Source of the DNA: Ascidiaceihabitans sp.
GTDB taxonomy: Bacteria > Pseudomonadota > Alphaproteobacteria > Rhodobacterales > Rhodobacteraceae
DNA length: 64,000 nt
Assembly (NCBI GenBank): GCA_028248455.1
Contig: JAOKHV010000008.1
Coordinates: 1 to 64,000, forward strand
Reading direction: 5' to 3'
The notes under the pieces were generated by a model. That model saw nothing but the letters and a program-made list of their open reading frames with translations. It ran no database searches and was not told the DNA's origin. Made by a program: the position numbers and the translations under genes. The stretch's first letter is position 1. Every line of letters begins with the position of its first letter. Positions 1 through 8,124 of the stretch are shown one piece after another.

Positions 1-2
1 GA

Positions 3-296
3 AAGCACGGATCACCCAAGATCATCACGACAGGCAAGCTGGTATCCTATGGCGCGGCTTTTCGTGAGATTGGCGCTGTAGATCGTCAATTATGCGGAGG
101 CCGAGCAAACAATCGGTGTGAAAATTCGCATCTGCCATTTCGACGACGAGAACGAGCGATGCAGAAGTTTAAAAGTTGTGCAATGCTCCAGATATTTGCT
201 AGCTATCACGCCCAGATATACAACCACTTCAATCATGAAAGACATCTAGAAAGCAGACAGACGTGTAAGAAAAAAATGCAGTGCCGCTCTCATTGA
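3..296 (+). pseudogene. IS6-family transposase, 3' fragment
   Basis: Reading frame 3 is open from the window edge to a TGA at 294-296 and gives about 97 residues typical of the end of an IS6/IS26-type DDE transposase. It has the conserved block SYGAAFREIG, then an ENSHLPFRRRER motif that carries the catalytic glutamate, then the NHFNHERHL region. The 5' part lies outside the window, so I cannot tell whether the element is whole. Several usually conserved positions look altered, which suggests decay. No clear terminal inverted repeat was found between 297 and 511. Confidence 0.8.
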
Positions 297-511
297 GTGG
301 TTCATTTTCTGTGCTGTATGATGGTTGACTCGAGGTGCCTTTTACGGATGTTTAAGTTTGTCTGACAACACCCTTTTGAGAGCTGTAGCAACCTAACGCT
401 AAACTCCGATCATTCCGGTGGCAGTTGGCAGTTAGCAATAAAAACGCGTTTCTGGCCAATTGAAGTATTGCATATTTAAACGTCGTTGCTGTCTATTTTT
501 CGTTTTATGCC

Positions 512-1963
512 TCAAGATCGCTGAATAACTAATCGCGCCGTTACACCCGTTGCGGAATCTTCAAATGTCAGCCGGCCGCCATGCAATTTGGCGATTGTTG
601 CCACAATCGTAAGTCCAAGTCCGTGGCCATCTATCGTCGTGGTGTTTTCACCACGTTGAAACGGTGCCAAAAGCTCTTCTATCTCTGCGGCAGAACTTTC
701 AGATCCTTCATCTTCGATGATGATGGTCGCGGACTGCGCGTTTGCTTCTAGGGATACCGTTGCGCGGCGACCATACTTAAGCGCATTCTCGATCAAGTTG
801 GTGATTGCCCGTTCAAGCGATACGGGACGCCCATAAACGATTATGTCACGATCATTTGACACCACACCGTAGCCTTGTCGCGACATGAAGATAGATGTCC
901 CACCTTTAACGATGACGTCTTTAGCTTTGCGCAATGTCACTGGACGGTCGACGTCTTGGTAGTTGGAAACGATAGCATCCAACAGCGACGTCAACGACAG
1001 GTTACGCGGTTCTTCGGCGCCCATTTCCACATGAGTATAGGTCAGCACGCTTTCGATGATGTCTGTCATGCTGTCGATGTCGGTTTCAAATTTGCGGCGT
1101 AAGTCGGCGTCTTGGATCAACGCGGCGCGCAGGCGGAGCCTTGTGGCAGGTGTGCCAAGATCGTGGCTCACGCCCGAGAGGACGGCGGCACGGCCAGCCA
1201 ATTGCTCGCGTTCGATTTCCAGGTAGCTGTTAACTGCTGTTATGATTTCTTGCAGTTCTTGTGTGCCAGTTGGGTCATAGTGAGTGGGACCGCCGACGCG
1301 TCGGCGGTTTCTCAGCTGTCCTGCAAAGGACAAGAATGACACGGGTAAATTCAACGCTACAGTCATGAGAATGCCGGTGGTGACCGCCGCCAAAAGCGCT
1401 GCTAGTATGCGGCGATCAGGAGGGGCAGCGGCGCACCCCCAAACCGTGTCGCCTTCTATTTCAATCCAGTCGGCATCGCCCATGCGGGCCACGACAAACG
1501 GATCGCTACATAACGTGGCCAATTTTCGGGTGATCGAGCCCATGCTTTCTGCCGCCGTTTGCCCGTCGCGGCGTGGTAGATCTGCAAGACCGTAGGTCAG
1601 ATCAGGTGAAAGGATAGCCATAGTGACAGAGGCCCCAGAGATCTGATTGGCAACATTGGGCAAGATTGGGACAATCGTGATCCGCGAGGCAGGCGAAGCA
1701 CCCGCAATTTGGCGGAATGACCCGCTTGTTGCATGTATCTGGTCGTCGGCGGGTAGGCGCACGAACTCTATGCCTTCTGGGGGGGCGGTGCCGTTTTGCA
1801 TAGCGTAATACAAAGTCACGCCAGCATCGTAGGCTCGGGTGCCATGTGTGCGCCAATCGGACGTGGATTTTGTCCACATCCAAACCGTGCCACCGCCCAT
1901 AATAAACGCCGAAAGGACCAATATGGATCCTATCATGCGCAGACTGTTTAGAGGGTTTTTCAC
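512..1963 (-). CDS. Sensor histidine kinase of the glucose-uptake two-component system
   Basis: This is a 483-residue inner-membrane kinase with two predicted membrane spans (about residues 12-30 and 186-212) enclosing a periplasmic sensor domain of about 150 residues. The phosphoacceptor His267 sits in the H-box SGVSHDLGTPATRL. An N-box (NLIENALKYG, near residue 400) and the G-box GHGLGLTIVA complete the ATP-binding domain. Its start overlaps the regulator gene by 4 bp (ATGA), so the two are co-translated. The pair is divergent from a GtsA-type glucose ABC operon, as in pseudomonad GtsS/GltR systems. Regulation of that operon is inferred from position only. Confidence 0.9.
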   Translation of the reverse strand: MKNPLNSLRMIGSILVLSAFIMGGGTVWMWTKSTSDWRTHGTRAYDAGVTLYYAMQNGTAPPEGIEFVRLPADDQIHATSGSFRQIAGASPASRITIVPILPNVANQISGASVTMAILSPDLTYGLADLPRRDGQTAAESMGSITRKLATLCSDPFVVARMGDADWIEIEGDTVWGCAAAPPDRRILAALLAAVTTGILMTVALNLPVSFLSFAGQLRNRRRVGGPTHYDPTGTQELQEIITAVNSYLEIEREQLAGRAAVLSGVSHDLGTPATRLRLRAALIQDADLRRKFETDIDSMTDIIESVLTYTHVEMGAEEPRNLSLTSLLDAIVSNYQDVDRPVTLRKAKDVIVKGGTSIFMSRQGYGVVSNDRDIIVYGRPVSLERAITNLIENALKYGRRATVSLEANAQSATIIIEDEGSESSAAEIEELLAPFQRGENTTTIDGHGLGLTIVATIAKLHGGRLTFEDSATGVTARLVIQRS

Positions 1964-2697
1964 GTGTCTGACACCACGACATCTGCGGCGAATATATAAC
2001 CGACCCCGCGTTCCGTTTTCAGAATTTGGGGCTCCTTCGGGTTCGCTTCGATCTTGTTACGCAAGCGACCTACCAAAACATCAATCGCGCGGCCTGTCGC
2101 GTCATTGGGAGGCTGGCCTTCGCCAGTGGCGTCTAGGTTGGTCGCAATTTCCTCACGTGTGAGGGGGATGTGCGGGTTGGCGAGTAACACTTGCAACAAT
2201 GCGGTTTCGCGGTGCGATAGGGCGACTTGCACTTTTACAGGCGATAGAACGTCGCCCGTTTTGGCGTCATACGTCCATCCATGGAACTGAAATGTTTTGG
2301 TGTTGCGGCGGTGCACCAAGGACGCCGACCGACGCGCGCGCGACAGCACTGCTTTGACTCGCGCCAGCAACAAATTAGGGTTAAACGGTTTGGCGATATA
2401 ATCGTCAGCGCCAACCGCATAGCCTTCCATACGCTGGTGATCGGCAGATAAAGCAGACACCATAATAATCGGCACGTCCTGTTCTCGCCGCAGCCGCTTA
2501 CAAATTTCCAGTCCATTCTCATCGCCCAGCATTACGTCGAGTAAGACCAGATCAACGCGGCCCCCATCGATATGGTTGCGGACCTCGGTCTCATTGGCAG
2601 CCGGTAGGGCGATCGACCCGTTTTGTCGCAGAAACTGCGTCATCATCTGCCGCATGTCAGGGTCATCATCGACAACAAGGATACGTGGAATCGCCAT
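1960..2697 (-). CDS. OmpR-family response regulator (GltR-like)
   Basis: This 245-residue protein has an N-terminal receiver domain with acidic residues D10-D12, phosphoacceptor Asp54 (VLLDVML) and Lys103 (IAKPF). A C-terminal winged-helix OmpR/PhoB DNA-binding domain follows and ends in the usual RGVGYIF hairpin. It is the first gene of the regulator-kinase pair and is transcribed away from the sugar ABC operon that starts at 2931. The 230-bp gap between them holds G(T/C)AACA repeats with 10-bp spacing, the expected geometry for this family. Control of the glucose importer is the likely role. Confidence 0.92.
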   Translation of the reverse strand: MAIPRILVVDDDPDMRQMMTQFLRQNGSIALPAANETEVRNHIDGGRVDLVLLDVMLGDENGLEICKRLRREQDVPIIMVSALSADHQRMEGYAVGADDYIAKPFNPNLLLARVKAVLSRARRSASLVHRRNTKTFQFHGWTYDAKTGDVLSPVKVQVALSHRETALLQVLLANPHIPLTREEIATNLDATGEGQPPNDATGRAIDVLVGRLRNKIEANPKEPQILKTERGVGYIFAADVVVSDT

Positions 2698-2758
2698 GGT
2701 TCAATTTCTCCGACGCACGATGAGGTTTCTTATCAGACAATGGTGCGCCAACTTGTTA

Positions 2759-2807
2759 TGTAACAGAATGCAACAAAATCTAGAGCAACGTAACAGCTTG
2801 TAACAAC
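2759..2807 (+). promoter_or_regulatory. 10-bp-periodic GTAACA repeats, candidate response-regulator sites
   Basis: Hexamers G(T/C)AACA start at 2760, 2770, 2790 and 2800, exactly one helical turn apart, with a degenerate unit at 2780. TTGTAACAA (2798-2806) is also a small palindrome. Direct repeats with 10-11 bp spacing are what OmpR-family dimers bind. The array lies between the divergent regulator gene and the binding-protein gene. Assignment to this regulator is inferred. Confidence 0.5.
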
Positions 2808-2930
2808 GCGCGCCAATTTCTGCATCCGCTCGACGAATGCCCCACATGTTGCAATTGCATAGATACAGTTGTTGCTGTCAGTTAAGCATTCGAGCCGCGA
2901 AGAGCGGTCTTTTTTGGGAGGAAATCGAAA

Positions 2931-4181
2931 ATGAAATCTTACGTATTGAGCACCGCCTCTGCGATTGCCGTTTGCGCCGCTGGCGTAGCATCCGCTGACG
3001 GTCACGCTGAAGCAGAAGTTCTGCACTACTGGACATCCGGTGGCGAAGCGAAATCTGTCGCCGTTTTGCAAGAAGAATTCGCTGCAAACGGCGGCACATG
3101 GACAGACATGCCAGTCGCTGGTGGCGGCGGTGACGCGGCTGGTACAGCCCTGCGCGCACGTGTTCTGTCCGGAAACGCGCCGACAGCGGCACAGATCAAA
3201 GGCCCAGCCATTCAGGAATGGTATGCCGAAGGCGTTCTGGCTGACATTTCCAGCGTTGCAGAAGCCAATGACTGGGCGAACCTGCTTCCAGCCTCTATCG
3301 CAGCACACATGCAGTGCGAAGGCACTTGGTGTGCGGCACCGGTAAACGTACACCGTGTTGACTGGATCTGGGCCAACACAGAAATCTTGGCGGCTAACGG
3401 CCTCGAGATGCCAACAACTTGGGACGAGTTCAACGCTGCAGCCGAAACACTGCAAGCCGCTGGCATCATTCCACTGGCCCACGGTGGTCAGGCTTGGCAG
3501 GACGCGACTGTGTTCGAAACTGTTGTTCTGGGTCTCGGCGGCGCTGAGTTCTATCAGGCAGCCCTCGTAAACCTCGAGACAGAGGCGCTGACATCCGACA
3601 CGATGATTGCAGCGTTTGATCAGATGCGCACCATGCGTGGCTATGTTGACCCAAACTTCTCTGGTCGTGACTGGAACCTCGCTACAGCAATGGTCATGAA
3701 CGGCGAAGCCGCTTTCCAGATCATGGGTGACTGGGCAAAGGGTGAATTCCTCGCTGCTGGCAAAGTGCCGGGCGTTGATTTCTCTTGCGCGTCGACACCG
3801 GGTGATGGCTACCTTTATAACGTGGATAGCTTTGCGATGTTCTCAGTTGATGGTGACGGCAAAGCCGCTGGCCAAGAGCTTCTGGCAGAACTCATAATGG
3901 GTCCAAAATTCCAAGAAGTGTTCAACATGAACAAAGGCTCCATCCCAGCCCGCACAGATGTTGACCTGTCTGGATTTGATGAATGTGCGCAGCTTTCGGC
4001 GGCTGACATGGCGTCCACCAACGACGGTGGCACATTGATGCCGTCCTACGCACATGGCATGGCGCTTTTCGGTGCTCAGTCGGGTGCGATCACTGACGTT
4101 GTCACAGCACACTTCAACTCTGACATGTCCTCTGCTGACGCTGTTCAGATGCTGGCCAACGCTGTTGCGAACTCCATGTAA
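2931..4181 (+). CDS. gtsA: ABC sugar-binding protein, glucose/mannose type (GtsA-like)
   Basis: This 416-residue periplasmic solute-binding protein has a Sec signal peptide (about residues 1-23, cleavage near ASADG). The mature start, VLHYWTSGGEAKSV, is characteristic of the GtsA/TtGBP glucose-binding group, followed by a typical type-I carbohydrate-binding fold. A strong ribosome site (GGGAGGAA, 2916-2923) precedes the ATG. It is the first gene of a four-gene importer operon facing a two-component system. The glucose/mannose assignment comes from family resemblance, from that regulator pair and from the glucokinase remnant at the operon's end. Confidence 0.88.
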   Translation: MKSYVLSTASAIAVCAAGVASADGHAEAEVLHYWTSGGEAKSVAVLQEEFAANGGTWTDMPVAGGGGDAAGTALRARVLSGNAPTAAQIKGPAIQEWYAEGVLADISSVAEANDWANLLPASIAAHMQCEGTWCAAPVNVHRVDWIWANTEILAANGLEMPTTWDEFNAAAETLQAAGIIPLAHGGQAWQDATVFETVVLGLGGAEFYQAALVNLETEALTSDTMIAAFDQMRTMRGYVDPNFSGRDWNLATAMVMNGEAAFQIMGDWAKGEFLAAGKVPGVDFSCASTPGDGYLYNVDSFAMFSVDGDGKAAGQELLAELIMGPKFQEVFNMNKGSIPARTDVDLSGFDECAQLSAADMASTNDGGTLMPSYAHGMALFGAQSGAITDVVTAHFNSDMSSADAVQMLANAVANSM

Positions 4182-4202
4182 TCGCTATTGATTATCAGAA
4201 TT

Positions 4203-4228
4203 GGCCTTATCCGTTCGCGGGTAGGGCC
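4203..4228 (+). promoter_or_regulatory. Intra-operon hairpin between binding-protein and permease genes
   Basis: A 10-bp stem (4203-4212 with 4219-4228, two G-U pairs) closes on a 6-nt loop. There is no T-run after it, so it is not a full Rho-independent terminator. A structure at this point usually protects the binding-protein mRNA or lowers permease expression. Similar hairpins occur at the same place in the other two importer operons of this window. Confidence 0.6.
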
Positions 4229-4251
4229 ACCAAATTAGGGGGACACATGAA

Positions 4252-5124
4252 ATGACACGCTGGTTGCAAGACAACATGCCAAAGATCGTCTTGGCACCAT
4301 CATTCATCGCCGTCATGGTTTTTGTGTATGGGTTTATTGGCTGGACGGCTTGGGTGTCGCTGACACGCTCGCGCCTAATGCCGCGCTATGAAATTGATAG
4401 CTTCATTCAATACGGTCGCCTCGCCGACTCACCACGGTTTGAGACCGCGATGGTGAACCTCGCCATCTTTGGTACGCTATTCATCGTGATCGCCATGGTG
4501 CTGGGACTGCTTCTGGCGATCCTGCTGGACCAGAAAATTCGCATTGAAGGCGCGATCCGAACAATTTATCTTTATCCCATGGCCCTGTCGATGATCGTCA
4601 CAGGCACGGCATGGAAATGGATCCTGAACCCCGAACTTGGCATCGAAGCCACTATCAAAGGCTGGGGGTTCGCCAATTTTGAATTCAAATGGCTGGTTGA
4701 TCCTGACATGGCTATCTACACCGTTGTGCTGGCCGCTGTTTGGCAAAGTTCCGGCTTTGTTATGGCGCTGTTTCTGGCCGGACTTCGCTCTGTGGATGAA
4801 GAAATTATCAAGGCCGCGCAAGTCGATGGCATCCCTACTTGGCGTGTTTATTCAGCGATTATTATTCCGTCGATGGCCCCGATTTTCCTCAGCGCGTTCA
4901 TCGTGTTGGCCCATCTCGCGATCAAAGCCTTCGACCTCGTTATCGCGCTTACTGGCGGTGGCCCGGGTTACGCGACCGATCTTCCAGCCACCTACATGTA
5001 TGCCATGGCGTTTTCGCGCGGTGATATTGGGCAGGCGGCAAGTTCGGCCATGGTTATGATGCTTGTCGTGTTCACGATTGTTGTGCCTTACCTCTATTCA
5101 GAATTGAGGACCAAAGATGACTGA
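4252..5124 (+). CDS. gtsB: Sugar ABC transporter permease (GtsB-like)
   Basis: This 290-residue inner-membrane protein of the MalF/UgpA type has six predicted spans. The EAA loop lies around residues 180-205 (DEEIIKAAQVDGIPTWRVY), where the ATPase docks. The ATG at 4252 follows an AGGGGG ribosome site. Another ATG at 4247 opens only ATG-AAA-TGA, overlapping the true start. The gene overlaps the next permease gene by 8 bp, which indicates coupled translation of the two membrane subunits. Confidence 0.9.
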   Translation: MTRWLQDNMPKIVLAPSFIAVMVFVYGFIGWTAWVSLTRSRLMPRYEIDSFIQYGRLADSPRFETAMVNLAIFGTLFIVIAMVLGLLLAILLDQKIRIEGAIRTIYLYPMALSMIVTGTAWKWILNPELGIEATIKGWGFANFEFKWLVDPDMAIYTVVLAAVWQSSGFVMALFLAGLRSVDEEIIKAAQVDGIPTWRVYSAIIIPSMAPIFLSAFIVLAHLAIKAFDLVIALTGGGPGYATDLPATYMYAMAFSRGDIGQAASSAMVMMLVVFTIVVPYLYSELRTKDD

Positions 5125-6010
5125 TATGTCTTACGCCCCAACCCGCACCCAAAGCCCGACGACCAAACTTGTTCTGCGCTTTGTGCTTTACATCCTTCTC
5201 GCCTTATTCGCGCTGTTCTATCTCATGCCGCTGTTTGTGATGATTACAACATCTCTGAAATCATTGGATGAAATCCGCACTGGTGACCTGGTGTCCCTCC
5301 CGCGCGAGGTCACTTTTGATGCGTGGCGCACGGCGTGGTCCAGCGCCTGTACGGGTATCCAATGTGAAGGCGTGCGCCCATATTTCCTGAATTCACTTCT
5401 GATCGCCATTCCTGCGGTTCTTATCTCTACGATCATCGGCGCGTTGAATGGCTACGTTGTGGCGCAATGGAAGTTCAAAGGCGCGAACATCTTTTTTGCA
5501 TTGTTGTTATTTGGTTGCTTCATCCCGTTTCAGGTTGTGCTGCTGCCAATGGCGATCGTGCTGGGCAAGCTCGGCATCTCTGGCACCATTCCGGGTCTAA
5601 TTTTTGTTCACGTAATCTATGGCCTCGGTTTTACCACGCTGTTTTTTCGTAATTACTATGTGAGCATTCCGTCCGAACTGACTAAAGCCGCCATGATTGA
5701 TGGTGCAGGCTTCTTTCGTATCTTCTGGTCGATCTTCATGCCGCTGAGCCTGCCGATCATCGTTGTATCTGTCATCTGGCAATTCACCCAGATCTGGAAC
5801 GACTTCCTGTTTGGAGTGAGCTTCAGCCAAGCTGGAACTCAGCCTGTGACAGTCGCTCTTAACAACATCGTAAATTCGACCACAGGCGTCAAAGAATACA
5901 ATGTGGATATGGCTGCTGCGATCATCGCTGCTCTGCCAACTCTGCTTGTTTATGTCGTTGCTGGCAAATATTTCATCCGCGGTCTGACCGCTGGTTCTGT
6001 AAAGGGATAA
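5117..6010 (+). CDS. gtsC: Sugar ABC transporter permease (GtsC-like)
   Basis: This 297-residue permease of the MalG/UgpE type has six predicted membrane spans and an EAA loop (SELTKAAMIDGAGFFRIFW) that contacts the ATPase. A periplasmic segment with two cysteines (ACTGIQCEG) lies near residue 75 and is seen in glucose/mannose-type permeases. It overlaps the upstream permease gene by 8 bp and ends 5 bp before the ATPase gene, so it is central in the operon. Confidence 0.9.
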   Translation: MTDMSYAPTRTQSPTTKLVLRFVLYILLALFALFYLMPLFVMITTSLKSLDEIRTGDLVSLPREVTFDAWRTAWSSACTGIQCEGVRPYFLNSLLIAIPAVLISTIIGALNGYVVAQWKFKGANIFFALLLFGCFIPFQVVLLPMAIVLGKLGISGTIPGLIFVHVIYGLGFTTLFFRNYYVSIPSELTKAAMIDGAGFFRIFWSIFMPLSLPIIVVSVIWQFTQIWNDFLFGVSFSQAGTQPVTVALNNIVNSTTGVKEYNVDMAAAIIAALPTLLVYVVAGKYFIRGLTAGSVKG

Positions 6011-6015
6011 ATCAG

Positions 6016-7113
6016 ATGTCACCTATTCTCGAAGTTAAGAATCTCTACAAGAACTACGGGTCCACCGAAGTCCTGAAGGACATCATTGTGTCGATCGAAA
6101 AAGGGGACTTTCTAGTCCTCGTCGGGCCCTCTGGTTGTGGCAAGTCAACGCTGTTGAATTGTATCGCAGGTCTTGAGCCGATCACAGGCGGAGATTTGTT
6201 CATTGGCGGGCAAAACATGACCAACGTCAGCCCCAAAGACCGCGACATTGCGATGGTTTTTCAATCCTACGCTTTGTATCCGACCATGACCGTGGCCAAG
6301 AACATCACCTTCGGAATGAAAGTACGCGGCATCGATCAGGCAACACAAGACGCCAAGCTTAAGCACGTTTCCACACAGTTGCAGATCGAACCGCTGTTGC
6401 ATCGCAAACCGGGCCAGTTGTCTGGTGGTCAGCGCCAGCGTGTCGCGATGGGCCGTGCCCTGGTGCGGGATCCTAAGTTGTTCCTATTTGACGAACCACT
6501 GTCCAACCTGGATGCAAAACTGCGTGTCGAGATGCGGACTGAGATCAAAGCCCTGCATCAACGGCTTGGTGCGTCCATGGTTTACGTCACACACGATCAG
6601 ATCGAAGCCATGACGCTGGCGACCAAGATCGTTGTGATGAAAGGCGGCGTGATTCAGCAAATCGGGACACCAGCCGAGATTTACAATCGTCCTGCCAACT
6701 TGTTTGTCGCCGACTTCATGGGCAGCCCTGCGATGAACCTGATCCCAGCCAAGACAAAAAAGAATGGCAAAGGCACGCAGATTGAAATCGCACGCAACAA
6801 CGCCGATCCGATTGTCTTGACAGAAAAGCGCAGCACCGACTTACCCGAAAATATCATTATTGGTGTGCGGCCTGAAGACATCGTAGACGCTGCCTTTGCC
6901 CGCACCGACGACACGCAACAAGCGGACTGTATGATTGATATTGTTGAACCCGCAGGTGCCGATACGTTTGCGGTGATGCAGCTTGGCGGTAAACACGTGA
7001 CAGCGCGCTTGCATGCTGAAACAACAGCTGCCGCAGGCACATCACAGCGTCTGGCGTTTGATCTTGGAAAGGTCTCCTATTTTAAACCTGAGACCGGTTT
7101 GCGCCTAAATTAA
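6016..7113 (+). CDS. gtsD: Sugar ABC transporter ATPase with TOBE domain (GtsD/MsmK type)
   Basis: This 365-residue cytoplasmic ATPase powers the importer. Walker A is GPSGCGKST (residues 37-45), the signature is LSGGQRQR, Walker B is LFLFDEP, and the switch histidine is in VTHDQ. The last 120 or so residues form the TOBE regulatory/substrate domain of the MalK subgroup. It begins 5 bp after the second permease. The next reading frame downstream is a broken glucokinase, so the operon probably once ended in a kinase for the imported sugar. Confidence 0.92.
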   Translation: MSPILEVKNLYKNYGSTEVLKDIIVSIEKGDFLVLVGPSGCGKSTLLNCIAGLEPITGGDLFIGGQNMTNVSPKDRDIAMVFQSYALYPTMTVAKNITFGMKVRGIDQATQDAKLKHVSTQLQIEPLLHRKPGQLSGGQRQRVAMGRALVRDPKLFLFDEPLSNLDAKLRVEMRTEIKALHQRLGASMVYVTHDQIEAMTLATKIVVMKGGVIQQIGTPAEIYNRPANLFVADFMGSPAMNLIPAKTKKNGKGTQIEIARNNADPIVLTEKRSTDLPENIIIGVRPEDIVDAAFARTDDTQQADCMIDIVEPAGADTFAVMQLGGKHVTARLHAETTAAAGTSQRLAFDLGKVSYFKPETGLRLN

Positions 7114-7350
7114 CCGCATGCGTTTGGATCAGATACTGGCGGGACGAATGCACGATTTGCTTTGTACAAAGCCGGAGCAATAGTCCCGCAAACAGTTCGC
7201 AATTTCAGCAATGAGGACCGGCCGCACCTTTACGATATAATAATGGCTTATCTCAATGAACACGCGCCCGTGCAGCTGGATGACATGGTAGTCGCCGTTG
7301 TGGGGCCGGTTCACGGCGATCAAGCGGTGCTGACAAACTGGAAATGCACA
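7114..7350 (+). pseudogene. glk: Glucokinase remnant (5' end only, frameshifted)
   Basis: Just after the ATPase stop codon, the frame starting at 7114 encodes the glucokinase phosphate-binding motif TGGTNARFAL, then a segment resembling the first 80 or so residues of glucokinase, with VAVVGPVHGD and LTNW matching conserved positions. The apparent start, ATG-CGT-TTG at 7118, is in a different frame, so an indel lies within the first codons. After LTNW the similarity stops and the convergent yqaA-like gene begins at 7375. The gene has therefore lost its start frame and its C-terminal three quarters. Any glucokinase activity must come from elsewhere. Confidence 0.75.
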
Positions 7351-7374
7351 GGCTCGCCTCCGGCTCACAGCTAT

Positions 7375-7803
7375 TTAAAAAAATGCTTGGGCAGCAATTG
7401 CCAAGAAAAGGTATCTCAAGCCTTTCGCAATGCTTACCAACAATAGAAAAGAGATTAATGGTTCGCGCATGACGCCTGCGATAACAGTTATCGGATCCCC
7501 AATAAAGGGTAGCCAGCTTCCTATGAGTGTCCACCGACCGTACCGATGGTACCAAATTTGAGCCCGCGCCAGTTGCGATTGTGAACTTGGAAACCAACGG
7601 TTTTCTTGGAAATTTAAAAGGTAACCTCCAAGCCACCAATTGATGACAGCACCAAGGACATTTCCTACGGTTGCAACAATTATCAACAACACTGCAGGTT
7701 GTTTGGTTGTGGCGAGTAACCCTACTAGGACGGCCTCAGATTGCATGGGAATAATTGTAGCTGCAACAAGCGCGGAAAAGAAAAGGCTCAAGTAGGATAT
7801 CAT
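7375..7803 (-). CDS. YqaA/DedA-like small membrane protein
   Basis: This 142-residue hydrophobic protein of the SNARE-associated (VTT/DedA) superfamily, YqaA subgroup, has four predicted spans and the internal motif GNVLGAVINWWLG. Its middle holds a polar segment (YHRYGRWTLIGSWLPFIGD) typical of the family. DedA-type proteins act in envelope lipid handling and often influence polymyxin tolerance, which fits the phosphoethanolamine genes next to it. It converges on the glucokinase remnant and marks the left edge of the A+T-richer block. Confidence 0.75.
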   Translation of the reverse strand: MISYLSLFFSALVAATIIPMQSEAVLVGLLATTKQPAVLLIIVATVGNVLGAVINWWLGGYLLNFQENRWFPSSQSQLARAQIWYHRYGRWTLIGSWLPFIGDPITVIAGVMREPLISFLLLVSIAKGLRYLFLAIAAQAFF

Positions 7804-8124
7804 GATTTTTGGTACCTGATGTGTGTGGTGTTGGGCGGTCAGCCTATATATTTTTTAATATCTGTCTGGTCCCGCCTACGCAGTCTTAACAGCTGATATC
7901 AGATGTTATTTTAGGCGCGTTTGCCCAAAGCTCGCAACATTATGACATCAATTTTACAGGGTTATATTCATGTTATGGAGCTATCTTTAAAGTGGTCTCT
8001 GTAAAAATTTGTGTTTTTGATTATTAACCAACTTTAGTTGAGTATGGTTGCATGGCCATCCTCGTAAGGTTTGTGTAAGATTGGCATTGTTTCGTAGCTA
8101 AGCTTATCCCGAGGTATCTCAAAA
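7804..8124. other. Gap of about 320 bp with divergent promoters
   Basis: This A+T-rich stretch separates the leftward yqaA-like gene from the rightward phosphoethanolamine transferase. I see no convincing coding frame, repeat or RNA. It presumably holds both promoters. Confidence 0.5.

Noticed and set aside
2733-3482. 249-aa leftward frame over the sugar-binding-protein gene
   Set aside because: It is cysteine-rich, antisense to a clear gene and has no domain. It is a codon shadow.
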